This document shows positions 55,073 to 64,000 of a stretch of DNA of 64,000 bases, in pieces; within the stretch, counting starts at the first letter, position 1; each line of letters starts with the position of its first letter. The stretch lies in contig JBCFYV010000100.1 in NCBI GenBank assembly GCA_039000515.1, positions 55,365,433 through 55,429,432 on the forward strand. The letters run 5' to 3'. The stretch comes from Timema cristinae. Taxonomy: Eukaryota > Arthropoda > Insecta > Phasmatodea > Timematidae. The translations under genes were made by a program, and so were the position numbers. Under the pieces are notes generated by a model. It did no database searches. It saw only the letters and a program-made list of their open reading frames with translations, and was not told the origin of the DNA.

Positions 55073-56191
55073 TCTCTTATTTATCCTCTACGTGTGCATT
55101 TTCAAGTGATATAACAAGGTTGTTTATCAATCACTTAGAGATAGGTAAGATTGAGTCTAGATAGTGATGATGATGATGATTAAGAAAAAGTGAATCACCA
55201 CTCGTCCAAACAATGTAGTCTACCCCCCCCCCCCTCTTCCCCTGTCCTACACATCAAGTTTAACGCCACGTGAATTTTGTTTCCATGGGAACAAAGTTAG
55301 ATTAGTTACCTAATTAATTAATAGTCAACGCGTGTTTGCGAAATTTCGTCAGACGCGTTTGGAATTTTCACTTGGTGCTTTCTTGAACTCTGTACTTTTA
55401 TGAACTTTAATTAGCTGATCATAAACTTTAACCAGATACTTTCATGAGCGTTAACCAGGTAATTATATAATTTAACCAGGTTATTTCGTAAAATTTAACC
55501 CTGTAATTTCATGAACTTTCACCATGGATCACGAAATTTAGCCCTGAAATTTCATGAACTTTCACCATGGATCATGAAATTTAGCCCTGTAATTTCATGA
55601 AACTTTCACCATGGATCATGAACTTTAACCAGGTGATCATTAACTTTAGCCAGGTACTTTCACCAACTTTAACTTGATAATTTATTTAACTTTAACCAGT
55701 TGATCATGTGCTTCAAACAGGAGCTGAGAAATTAACTAACAAGTTATCCGTTAGCATTAAATATAATTCCATTGTGTTCAACTAGGGTCTAGGGAACTTT
55801 AATCAACGGCTTAAGAACTTTCAATAAGCTATTATGTATTTTACAAGTTCTTCAACTTTAACCAGAACTCAGAAACTTTAAATACATTACTATGTATTCT
55901 ATATAGTTTTATAGGTCCATGGACTTTTTTTTTTAATCGTGTGTTGTTGAATTCCAGGTGAACTTCGAGAACTTGCTGGGCGGAGGCGACGCAGGTGTTT
56001 TTATCAATGAGCTCTTAGGCTACATGGCCGACATGATCTTGAGTCACATCCGAGACAAGATGGACGACTACCTGGCCAACATCCTGCTAGACTACGTGAA
56101 CTCCAAGCTGCAGGGTCGTACCAGGGGGCAGGTGGAGGGATTCGTCCGGGCTATCGACAACGGGACCATCCCCTTCGACTTTCTCCTGTAG
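49021..56191 (+). CDS. TULIP-family secreted protein, copy D (intact; takeout/JHBP or group-7-allergen type)
   Basis: Five exons, 49021-49087, 51040-51193, 52695-52892, 54387-54504 and 55958-56191, give 771 nt, a 256-residue precursor, close to the usual length of takeout-type proteins. Signal peptide MRTSRVGFALLLVAVGVHSS. Exon 2: EIERALEVM, GIPPLDPLFIRHIDIDF. Exon 3: VVDNLGVECERNLFKVDF, GVYNVSGES. Exon 4: LVGDLNFDSPNGND. Exon 5: VNFENLLGGGDAGVFINEL, IRDKMDDYLANILLDYVNSKL. Intron phases are 1, 2, 2, 0 and all sites are GT-AG. The role is probably an extracellular hydrophobic-ligand carrier; this is inference from fold family. Exons 2 and 3 each start inside tandem repeats that carry the acceptor. 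It is the best candidate for the functional member of the cluster. Confidence 0.87.
49360..49500 (+). mobile_element. SINE-1 fragment
   Basis: GGAAGATCAAGATTCGAATC then TGTAATGAAAGTCTTATTTC; lacks a clear head. Confidence 0.55.
49501..49655 (-). mobile_element. SINE-1 fragment
   Basis: GCGTGGAGGGAGAGTGGAAA, GATCGAACCTCGATATCC and GCGCGTTAGACCATGCAGC in complement order. Confidence 0.7.
50104..50345 (-). mobile_element. SINE-3 family copy
   Basis: CGGGAAAGGTATTTTCACAT and GGCTGGGTTTGAACCGACGA match the complement of 34665-34925. Confidence 0.75.
50423..50807. mobile_element. TTAA-flanked MITE, family M3
   Basis: Ends TTAAGGAGCGGCAGAAGG and CTTCTACCGCACCTTAA. The internal hairpin is built on GGTGTCCTGGAATTT. 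In copy D intron 1. Confidence 0.85.
50941..51039. repeat. 24-bp tandem repeat of a splice acceptor, 3-4 copies
   Basis: Unit AGAAAGTGTTCTCTCCTTGT plus CTAG. The last three are exact 24-mers. The first is followed by a diverged unit (CTCCTTGTAAGATACATTG). The array ends at copy D exon 2. Confidence 0.92.
51040..51193 (+). CDS. Copy D exon 2
   Basis: Acceptor CTGCTTGTCTAG|AG, donor GG|GTGAGT, 154 nt. Identical acceptors exist 24 and 48 bp upstream (starts 51016 and 50992), in frame, each adding eight residues (EKVFSPCL or EKVFSACL). The 51016 start gives an N-terminal length closest to copy B. Confidence 0.82.
51240..51525 (+). mobile_element. LINE tail, type L1x fragment
   Basis: TTACATAATGATGAGTTACA, GTAATGACTGGTAAACCCAA and GGTGGACTGGAAAAAACTAG match 22848-23380. 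Confidence 0.72.
51664..52710. repeat. 34-bp minisatellite, about 30 copies, ending in copy D exon 3
   Basis: Unit TTTGTTTGTTGAAGAGTTAA plus AGGCACCCTGTATA. The last unit runs into the exon (GGCACCCTG|GACAACGTG), so exon codons and acceptor are part of the unit. 34 is not a multiple of three. Confidence 0.97.
52695..52892 (+). CDS. Copy D exon 3
   Basis: Acceptor TTTGTTTGTTGAAG|A is the last unit of the 34-bp array; it is the choice that keeps the phase-2 frame (V-K-G-T-L-D-N-V). Donor TC|GTGAGT, 198 nt. Confidence 0.82.
52975..53370. mobile_element. M3-type MITE, diverged termini
   Basis: Left TTAAGATGGGAGTGTAGGG, right CCCTACACCAACACGCTAAG. The central fold and CCAGGACACCC word are as in other M3 copies. 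In copy D intron 3. Confidence 0.75.
53632..53882 (-). mobile_element. SINE-1 family copy, diverged
   Basis: Tail complement TTACTACCCATCCGTGCGAT, B-box region GGGATCGAACTCCAATC, head GCGGCCACCGAAGCGG. In copy D intron 3. Confidence 0.87.
54387..54504 (+). CDS. Copy D exon 4
   Basis: Acceptor T-tract then CCAG|T, donor AAG|GTTGGC, 118 nt. Reads NLVDSKLVGDLNFDSPNG. Confidence 0.87.
54754..55071 (+). mobile_element. SINE-2 family copy with AAT tail
   Basis: Head GAGACCTGGTGGTCTAAGGG, B box GGGGTTCAATCCTTGG, tail TAAACCGAACGGGTAGTAAT, AAT repeats. In copy D intron 4. Confidence 0.94.
55380..55870. repeat. Degenerate repeat in copy D intron 4
   Basis: CATGAACTTTCACCATGGAT and ACTTTAACCAGG recur with about 20-50 bp spacing. 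It lies just before exon 5, like the degenerate array in copy C intron 4. Confidence 0.65.
55958..56191 (+). CDS. Copy D exon 5
   Basis: Acceptor GTTGAATTCCAG, 78 codons including TAG. Ends IDNGTIPFDFLL. Confidence 0.9.
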   Translation: MNFENLLGGGDAGVFINELLGYMADMILSHIRDKMDDYLANILLDYVNSKLQGRTRGQVEGFVRAIDNGTIPFDFLL

Positions 56192-56201
56192 CCGCTCCCC
56201 G

Positions 56202-56595
56202 GCGTACACTAGCTTGGAACATCTATAAACATCTGGATCATTGTAGTTCCTTCTATCAACACACTAGCTTGGAACAACATCTATAGCAATCTGTATCGTT
56301 GTAGTTCCTTATATCAACACATTAGCTTGGAACAACATCTATAGCCATCTTTATCATTGTAGTTCCTTCTATCAACACACTAGCTTGGAACAACATCTAT
56401 AGCCATCTTTATCATTGTAGTTCTTCTAATCAACCACACAGCTTGGAACAACATCTATAGCCATCTTTTCATTGTAGTTCCTTCTATCAACACACTAGCT
56501 TGGAACAACATCTATAGATATCTTTATCATTGTAGTTCATTCTATCAACACACTAGCTTGGAACAACATCTATAGCCATCTGTATCATTGTAGCT
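56202..56595. repeat. 58-bp tandem repeat, about 7 copies, in the 3' flank of copy D
   Basis: Unit ACACTAGCTTGGAACAACAT plus CTATAGCCATCTTTATCATT. Begins 11 bp after the stop codon, so it would lie in the 3' UTR. Confidence 0.93.
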
Positions 56596-56753
56596 CCTCT
56601 ATTCTATAGCTCCTTCTCTACCTTTGAGCATCTCTTATTTTTTCATAAAATCTATAACAAATCTTTTATTAAAAAGTCACAAAAATATCGTACTTTATTA
56701 AAATTTTGTTGGAATTTTTGATATTTCTTTATTTTTACTCTCCTTTATGTAGC

Positions 56754-56759
56754 AATAAA
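56754..56759 (+). terminator. Candidate poly(A) signal of copy D
   Basis: The first AATAAA after the 58-bp array, about 560 bp from the stop. Confidence 0.3.
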
Positions 56760-56794
56760 TAATAATGTGCTTTAATTAATAAAGTCTATTACCC

Positions 56795-57055
56795 CATTTC
56801 AGTGGCTGCATGGTTTAAGGCGTAACTCTCACAGTAGACTAGATTGTCAAGACAAGGAATTGAGGTTCGAATCTCGGTTATGGTGTAATGAGGGGGCTTC
56901 CCCCCCCCCCCCGCCCAAATGGTTTTACACGCTCCCTTCACCAAATTTGGGTACACTTCCTTTGAGTATAACCCTCCTAAACCCTAAAACCATTATCATA
57001 ATTAGTGCATAAGCGTATAACCCGAACGGTTAGTAAGACGCGGTGCTAAATAAAT
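56795..57055 (+). mobile_element. SINE-1 family copy
   Basis: Head CATTTCAGTGGCTGCATGGT, B box GAGGTTCGAATCTCGG, tail ATAACCCGAACGGTTAGTAA. Confidence 0.9.
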
Positions 57056-57099
57056 ATTTATTTAAATTTTTCATATAATATGCAATATGTCTTAATATT

Positions 57100-57312
57100 T
57101 ATACTAATATATTAATTGTATGAAAATAAATATCAGCTGTCAATAATAATTGTATTAATATATTAATTGTATGAAAATAAATATCAACTGTCAATAATAA
57201 TTGTATTAATATACTAATTGTATGACAATAAATATCAGCAGTCAATAATATAATTGTATTAATATATTAATTGTATGAAAATAAATATCAGCTGTCAATA
57301 ATAATTGTATAA
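57100..57312. repeat. 51-bp AT-rich tandem repeat, about 4 copies
   Basis: Unit with AATTGTATGAAAATAAATAT and CAGCTGTCAATAATAATTG. Confidence 0.88.
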
Positions 57313-58669
57313 TATTTTCTACACTTTTTAATATCAACAGTTAAATGTGTCAAATTGAATAAGTCGACGTTGGCACACGTGGTTAATATAATTATTTTAA
57401 TCTTCCCAAAATCAAGAACTTTGATTTTTATTCAACGTTGAATGGTTTATGATTAATAAGTTAAGTCAGTACTATATTTTTAAAGAAATATAAATATATA
57501 TGCAATAAAAATATTTATTAATAAAAATACACGTATGCAAAGATTAAGATATGCACTCACATGATATAATTTAACAGTTTTTCATGTCAAATCTGAGTGG
57601 CTGCATAAACTTATTTGAGTCGATAAGATTTTTTATTTTATTATTACTTTCATAAATAAACCAATTACTTTAGAGTGAACCGAATATGTTGATAAAGTAT
57701 GATAAAAAGTGGTTTGACTGTTAAGTGTATGAAAAATATTCCGTTTTAAAAAGATAATGAATTTATTTGAATATAATTGCACATATAATCAGATGACCTT
57801 CAATGGTAGCTTTTGTCCAAATATGGTATCGATGCCGATATATTAATAATCAAACCCGCTTGGATAACATGAAAATGTTCAAAAAATAACAATATAAATA
57901 CATTAAATTTTCTTTTTAAAAAAAAGCCTTTAAAGTCATACAGGTTATTAAAAAAAATGTTTCAAAAATTAGGAAATTGATATACTCATTACCAGGGCCC
58001 CGATTCTTATGCTATGTAATGATTTATTTTGGTACAGCACACACTATTATAATGTATAGATAAACTCTGTTCATGATCCCCTAACTGTGTAAACGTTTTT
58101 TTATAAGTAATCTTTTACTAAAATTTTTTTATAATATAAGATTCAAAGTAATATTTTCTTGGCGCGTAATTTTTTCTTTGATATTTCAAATTTATTTTAG
58201 GCATTTATCTGAATAGATATAACTTTAAGAATAATAAATATTTTATTAATGCATAAAATAAAAAAAAAAAATTGACACTCAGTTATCGGGACGAGAAGAA
58301 AATGCAGGCCAGAAATTTTATATCACAGTTGTCTGAATGATAAGATAATGCAGGCCATGAACTTTGTATCTTCTTTGCTTGTCTGATTATCAACTAGACT
58401 GGAGAAGGGTTGCGTTGGGAGGGGGTAGCTGTTACTTCTGAAGCAAATATTTGTGAATCAATAATAATATATCCAACAGAATTCAAGAGTTTAATAATTT
58501 TTGAAGGTCTTTCATTGCCGACATTTATTTTTAATTTATATTTTGTGTAAAGTGCATGTTTTAATAAGTCGTATGCATTCATTAGGAGTTTTAGTTCATA
58601 TTTTTAGTTCATCACAGTCCGGGGCCTGAACATTAAACTTAGTAAAAATGTTTTACTATAACTAAGCCC
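57313..58669. other. AT-rich intergenic, nothing recognised
   Basis: No convincing ORF or repeat boundary. Confidence 0.45.
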
Positions 58670-58917
58670 GCAAACCACGTCCTAAAGGATACAGGTAGTT
58701 TTGTATTTCGGTAATAAAAAAACAAATAAAGAATTAAATGTTATTTGGCTTTAAATGGAACAAATTTACCTTATCATCACAAAAGGTGTTATACAAGTTG
58801 TTCTTCAATTTCCAATCATATTTCACATCTTAGAATCAAACTGTTGCGTACTCTTTGAAAAAACAAACAAAAAAAGGCCTAGTTCGAATCTTTTGTCGAG
58901 TGTTCTCAGAACTCGCT

Positions 58918-59213
58918 ATTATTATTATTATTACCACGTCTTACTACCCGTTCGGGTTGTACACAATTACGCTAATGTGTAATGGTAGGATGATCGTGAG
59001 GTGAAATGGAGGACCCACAGTTTAACGTGGGATCCGAACCACGGTGGAGGCCTGGTATTCCACACATTCACAAGTTGTGATTAATACACGTCTTGTCAGA
59101 GGTGAAGGAAGGGTTTGGTAATCAGATAAATCTGTGCTGGGACCGAGGATTGAACCCCGGACCCTCCAGCACAGAAGTCCGACACCTTACCTCTAGAACG
59201 CCAGGTCACCACG
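58918..59213 (-). mobile_element. SINE-2 family copy
   Basis: (ATT)n, tail complement TTACTACCCGTTCGGGTTGT, ends near CGCCAGGTCACC. Nested in the long-inverted-repeat element. Confidence 0.94.
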
Positions 59214-59489
59214 CTGTTGTTAATTTGATAAACCGTTTAGTGGTGACCAACTCACTATACTATTTAAGTACCTCCACATAAAAATGTCCAAAGTATTAAG
59301 GTCAAGGGCTCTATAGGGGGGGGGGGGGGGGGGGGCGCTTCGGTTAGAGAAAAATTGCTCAGGACTTTCAGCTCTAAGGAAATACTTAATTCTAAGATAC
59401 GTTATTTTAAAATTTAGGTTCACACCTCAATAAAGTCGGAATATTCCGACAGGCTCGAAGAAAAAAGGGCTCTATATCTAGCCTTCTAT

Positions 59490-59650
59490 TAACAAATACA
59501 GTGATTTGTTGACAGGCTCACAACAGAAAATGTTGATATATTTGAGAACTAGTAGCGAGCTTTCTTCTGTACCTTAAAGTTTCGTAGTTTTCTTTATAAC
59601 ATGACAAAGTGTGGTTGTAGGTGAAGGACAAACGGGAGTATAAGGTCAAA
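59490..59650. repeat. Dispersed repeat shared with 43330-43480
   Basis: TGGTTGTAGGTGAAGGACAA and the region around CTCACAACAGAAAATGTT occur as inverted counterparts at 43360-43470 (CCTTCACCTACAACCA, CATTTTCTGTTGTGAG). Nature unknown. Confidence 0.6.
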
Positions 59651-60589
59651 ATTAAATAAAGATGAAGTGTCACTATATTAAATAGACCATTTTATTTAAA
59701 TCCGTGCGGCCTAACCGTGACTGATACTTTTGACGTGAATACGTCTTTAAATTTGCTACCATACGGGGGCAATCCAAAAAACCTAATGATAACAAAATCG
59801 GGGGAAACAGTTTGGCGTTGTAGTTTCGAATCTATCCTCTACATCCAAAATTAAATTATACCACTGGATAGCTAAAGGATCAAAGAATGCATTACGATAC
59901 GCGAGAACAGTGACGCATTGCACGCGGTGGAGGGGAAACGCCGCCATTTTGAGGTTATTTTGCTGCGTATCGAGATTTGCAATTAGTATAACTTTTGACT
60001 CGGAGAAGCTACGATGTTCGTTTAAGTTTTAATCGTCAGCTGTATTCACGTACAACACACGGCCGTGTCCATGACACAGCCACACCCCACTTTTTTTTTA
60101 TAACCGAGGCAACCGCCTTAACACTCTGGACCTTTATTTTTTATGGGGATACTAGAGTTTGGTGTATTTGCCTCCATTAAACGATTTATCAGACAAGCGA
60201 CAGCGAGTTTTGAGAACGGTCGACAGAAGATTCGAACTAAATCGGGGGTTTTTTTGGTTGTTTTTTTCTCCCAAAGAGTACGCAACAGTCTGATTCTAAG
60301 ATGTGAAATTTTTGTGGAAATGGAAAGAAAACTTGTAGAACAACTTTTCTTTGAAAGGTAATAAATTTGTTCCATGTAAACCCAAATAACATTTCTTTTT
60401 ATTATAGAATTTTTTTTATTACCGAAAATCAAAATTTCCGGTATCTACGTGGTACTCAGTTTGCGGATACAGGTTTGCCAATATATTTTTTAATCATTTA
60501 AATGAGTACCAACATCGGAAAATACAGCTTCAAATACTTTTGAATATGTGCAAAGGGAGCAAAAATTCCAAAGCGTCGGTAGAAAAAGT

Positions 60590-60838
60590 TACCCGCTTCG
60601 GTGACCGCATGGTCTAAGACGCTCTTCTCTCACTAGACTAGACTGAAGATAGCTGGGAGATCGAGGTTCGAATTAAGGTCGGGGGTATTGAGTGTGGTTT
60701 AGAAAAAATGTTTTTACACTCTCCCTACATGCAAATGTGAACAAACTTTCTATAAATATAACACCTCTAATCCTTAACAAATTAGCGTAATTAGTACAAA
60801 ATCGTATAGCCCGAACGGGTAATAAGATGCAGTGTTAT
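60590..60838 (+). mobile_element. SINE-1 family copy
   Basis: Head CCGCTTCGGTGACCGCATGG, B box GAGGTTCGAATTAAGG, tail ATAGCCCGAACGGGTAATAA, followed by an AT run to 60860. Confidence 0.9.
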
Positions 60839-60984
60839 ATATATATATATATATATATAGGGTGTTCGGAAACTCACGGCCCAAAATGAACATAATATAG
60901 CTTGTTTTAACCAAAAGTAATACAAAATCCCTGTACGCTTAGATCCGGACAGTTATACTAATACCATTAATTTGTGCTCAAGGT

Positions 60985-61292
60985 TTCGTCGTACAGCGCC
61001 GGGAGAGCAAAGCTGTGCAAGCATGCGTGTACAACAGGTTGCATAGGAGCTAGGCGTGTGGCACTGCACACCTCGACATCTTGGATCATGGCAACAGAAC
61101 ATACCATAACTAATAGTAAACAACACACCAGTCCATCTTGAAATGGTAATACGTTCTAAGGGTCATCATTAACTGTCCTACATTACAGAAAGTACCTGCC
61201 ATTATTACATGGCAGTGTTGCTCTCATGATTCCTATGCAACTTGTTGTACACGCATGCTTGCACAGCTTTGCTCTCCCGACGCTGCGACCAA
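60985..61292. repeat. Inverted repeat with about 60-bp arms
   Basis: GCAAAGCTGTGCAAGCATGC...GTACAACAGGTTGCATAGGA on the left; CCTATGCAACTTGTTGTACA...GCACAGCTTTGCTCTCCCG on the right. Preceded at 60860 by AGGGTGTTCGGAAACTCA, typical of a dispersed-repeat end. Confidence 0.75.
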
Positions 61293-61334
61293 CGATATTG
61301 GATTTTAATGTTTATGGTAACTATTTAGTAGCCG

Positions 61335-61435
61335 AAGATCTCACACATCCATCACAGACTTTGCCCTAAGTCATGATGGGGTGGGATGATGGACCCAAAC
61401 CAAAGGACTCTGGTTCAATTCTTGGAAATAATATC
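61335..61435 (+). mobile_element. SINE-5-related fragment
   Basis: CACACATCCATCACAGACTT and GACTCTGGTTCAATTCTTGG correspond to the tail and B-box parts of SINE-5. Confidence 0.45.
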
Positions 61436-61454
61436 TATCATTTTTAGCGATATC

Positions 61455-61645
61455 TTATATAATGGGGGGAAAGGGAAAGAGGAGCTTAGGAAGAAGGAGG
61501 ATTCAAATATTGGATGACTTGAAGGAAAGAAGAACATTCTGGAAGCTGAAGGAGGAGACAGAGGACAGGTGCATTGGAGGTCTAAGTTCAATGACAAAAG
61601 GAATAGAACTGTCGTAAGACATAACACATAATTATTATTATTTAT
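61455..61645 (+). mobile_element. LINE tail, type L3x fragment with ATT tail
   Basis: TATTGGATGACTTGAAGGAA and GAACTGTCGTAAGACATAAC match 44215-44340, followed by ATT repeats. Confidence 0.78.
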
Positions 61646-61649
61646 TTAA

Positions 61650-61805
61650 GAGCCCGCATTGGTGGTTGAAATGTCTAAGTCGTCACTCCCACCATATATT
61701 GAATTAATGGTGACAATTTATGGTGGTTCTGGAGGTTTTTTTATCCTTAGACACTTTTCCACCTTCCTTTCACGCAAATGAGGGTACATTTCCTATAATA
61801 GTTAG
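61650..61805 (+). mobile_element. Diverged SINE-1 fragment
   Basis: AGCCCGCATTGGTGGTTGAA, ACACTTTTCCACCTTCC, CACGCAAATGAGGGTACA. Confidence 0.5.
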
Positions 61806-61871
61806 TTTAATGTAAAATAATCAAATGATTCAATCAACGGTTTATTCACGGTAATAATCCTAATATGTTAT

Positions 61872-61957
61872 ATTATTATTATTATTATTATATTATTATT
61901 ATTATTATTATTATTTTTAGCACCGCGTCTTACTACCCGTTCGGGTTATACGCACAC
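61872..61957 (-). mobile_element. SINE tail fragment with ATT run
   Basis: (ATT)n then CACCGCGTCTTACTACCCGT and TCGGGTTATACGCAC; only the shared tail is present. Confidence 0.85.
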
Positions 61958-64000
61958 TGTTATGTTATAGTTATTTAGTTTTATTTTTGTCTATTGATAA
62001 CCGATTGGCTCTTTAGGACTCTGTCTTGTGTATCTTCAAGTGGCGAATTTTGTAATATTCGATAAGAGTAAGAATGTTCTTGAACTTTAAACTGTAAAGT
62101 TAAAATAAACATTACATTGTATTAGTAAATTAACTGATTTTTAAGATACTGAGATATATTAATGTATTATTTTTACAGGGCCGATGTACTTATTTCAATC
62201 AGCAAATATATTATATAACATATTTTTCTTTCATGTTTTCTGTCACTAATCAATGATCAACAAACACTTTAAATTTGAGAAAATTTATCAAGTGAAAAAA
62301 AAATTGTTATTGAATTTAACAATACCTAACTTGGGTAACTACTTGAGTGTGTGGTATATATGTATATATTCACAAAAGTGGGGATTTTTGGTATAAAAAC
62401 TGTCGACAATTACATGAATGTCCTAGTTAGGACCATCGTTAACGAGGTAAGTCTGTATTAATTAGTAATTTTTGTATAATTTCTACTTTCTACCATAAAG
62501 AGAATGTATTTTAATTGTGAATATTTTTGGAATCGAGATTATGATGAAACTTAACGTTTAACGTACTCATGAACTCAATTGATTGGGTCTTAGCAGATTT
62601 GTCTATCTATTCCAATGTCTGTCTGTCCCTCTGTATCTATGTTTCTCTGCGTCGTCTGTCTGTCTGTCCTTGGTAAATAGTTTGATGGATTTCGTTAAAT
62701 TTTTATTATTTAGATGTTACATGATCATATCTGGAAGCCGAATTGAAATTTTAATAATAGCTCTAATATTAGGGAAAATTTAATCATAAGTGATTTATTT
62801 TGAAAATTTGAGATATTTCTAAAATTAACTTAACGATTTTGTTCAAAATGTATATCTGGGTAAATGTTTTGTATGGTATATAACAATGTATACATTCTTA
62901 CTAGCAATAAAAAATAATCAATTAATGATGCTTTAAAATTTGACGAATATATTGATATTTAAAAAAAATATATATGCAAATTTGAAGACTAGCAAAATAC
63001 TAAGAGGGTTTTCTAAGTAAAACTTATTTAAGAGTGGTTTACTTACAAATAATGTTTGACAATTTTAATCTTATATACAAAAGAAAGTTTGTGTTCTCCT
63101 TTTCGTATGAATTGTTAGAAAATATTCTAAAAGTCTTAAAAATCTGAAATTTGGCAAGCAGATACAACCAGAAAAGATTAAAAACAGAATATTTTGATGA
63201 GGTACCAGAAATTGTGGTGAATGATTATAGAAAGAATCTTATAAGAAAGGTAGATAATTGAAATGTGGCAGAAGGTAGAGGTACCATTTCAAATAATCGA
63301 ACCAAGTCTTGAAATTTGAGATCTCAAAGTTGAAATTGGTGAAATGAGGGAGGGGGAGAGGTTTTCAATATTTCAAAATTAACTGAAACAACTACTTCCC
63401 AGTAAGACGTAAAATAAAATTCATCAGAAAGTTAAATATTTCCATTCCAAATTGCCATAAAGTTATAATATTTTTAAATTTTTAAACCGAACTCCGGTAA
63501 ATAAGGATGGGAGAGAGGGGGTATTAACAGATAACCAAATAAATGGGGGATTAAAAAAATATGCCAAGAATGTAGTGGCATTACTCCAAACCCCCGAATA
63601 ATTTTTAAATAATAAAATTTAAAAAGGGGGGTGTCTTTGTGAAATGGAAATAAGAAGGGGTTCCGGTATAAAACCCACCCCAAACACTTTAAAAATAAAT
63701 CATTTTTCAAAATGAAGAATTGAAAATGGAAAAGGGGACGTTCTCTCAAATAATTTCTAAGACTAATGTAATAGAACACACTCTTTATGGTATAAAATTG
63801 CAATATTTAAGAAACGCATAGAAAAAAACAACCTTTTGGTTTGGTATAAAATTGATATATTTGCAGTACTTACCCTTATAATCGTAAACGACTAAAATAT
63901 TAAAAATTGGATCCAAAATATAAAGTGCTCAAAATGCTACACTATACTAGAAAAAAACTGCTTTATATGATAAAAAAAATCGAAATACGGCAGATAAATT
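61958..64000. other. AT-rich right end, no convincing gene
   Basis: One short open stretch with a GTAAGT donor (about 62380-62446, reading IKTVDNYMNVLVRTIVNE) is noted but unsupported. The remainder shows no coding, tRNA or tandem-repeat signal. Confidence 0.4.

Larger units (their letters stand above)
58670..60475. mobile_element. 1.8-kb long-inverted-repeat element
   Basis: Left arm 58670-58920 and right arm about 60185-60475 are diverged inverted copies; shared words are TTTCGGTAATAAA, CTGTTGCGTACTCTTTG, CACATCTTAGAATCA and TAGTTCGAATCTT. The interior holds a SINE-2 (58918-59211) and a run of 20 G (59316-59335), but no transposase. Confidence 0.65.

Noticed and set aside
63474..63803. 109-residue minus-strand ORF at the right end
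   Set aside because: Low-complexity, Phe/Leu-rich translation of AT-rich DNA, with no recognised motif.

Overview
This is a gene-poor, AT-rich stretch of an animal nuclear genome, most likely an arthropod. It has spliced genes with GT-AG introns, tRNA-derived SINEs, MITEs, decayed LINE tails and minisatellites; nothing prokaryotic is visible. The arthropod call rests on a tandem family of secreted TULIP-fold proteins (takeout / juvenile-hormone-binding / group-7-allergen type), LINE tail peptides typical of arthropod genomes, and a short TTAGG run. No species can be named from the sequence alone.

Layout. (1) 1-4,391, minus strand: the 5' two thirds of a ZNFX1-type SF1 RNA helicase gene. One 3.2-kb exon and the next small exon are visible; the gene leaves the window at base 1. 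Three single-base deletions break the large exon. (2) 4,757-9,500: a 44-bp satellite, then nested MITEs and SINEs. (3) 9,500-56,200, plus strand: four tandem paralogues of the TULIP-type gene. Copy A (about 9.5-12.5 kb) is decayed. Copy B (17.3-24.3 kb) is readable only if exon 3 uses a splice acceptor inside a minisatellite. Copy C (35.3-41.9 kb) has a one-base deletion and an uncertain exon 1. Copy D (49.0-56.2 kb) is complete: five exons, 256 codons, all phases consistent. (4) 56.2-64 kb: a repeat array after D, a 1.8-kb inverted-repeat element, SINEs and AT-rich DNA without a convincing gene.

The most unusual signal is where the minisatellites lie in the TULIP cluster. A 45-bp array (about 52 copies) runs to the 3' splice site of B exon 3. 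A 34-bp array (about 30 copies) runs to the 3' splice site of D exon 3. A 24-bp in-frame array covers the acceptor of D exon 2. Other arrays begin at or just after the stop codons of B and D. In these cases the repeat unit contains the splice acceptor or exon edge, so the acceptor itself was amplified. In B the unit is 15 codons long, open, and in frame with the conserved exon.

The rest is mobile DNA. Two tRNA-headed SINE families share one 3' tail (ACCCGAACGGGTAGTAAGAC plus an AAT/ATA microsatellite). A third SINE carries an internal 18-bp expandable repeat. Three further tRNA-like families, three TA- or TTAA-flanked MITE families and three kinds of LINE tail are present, two of the LINE tails with internal tandem amplification.
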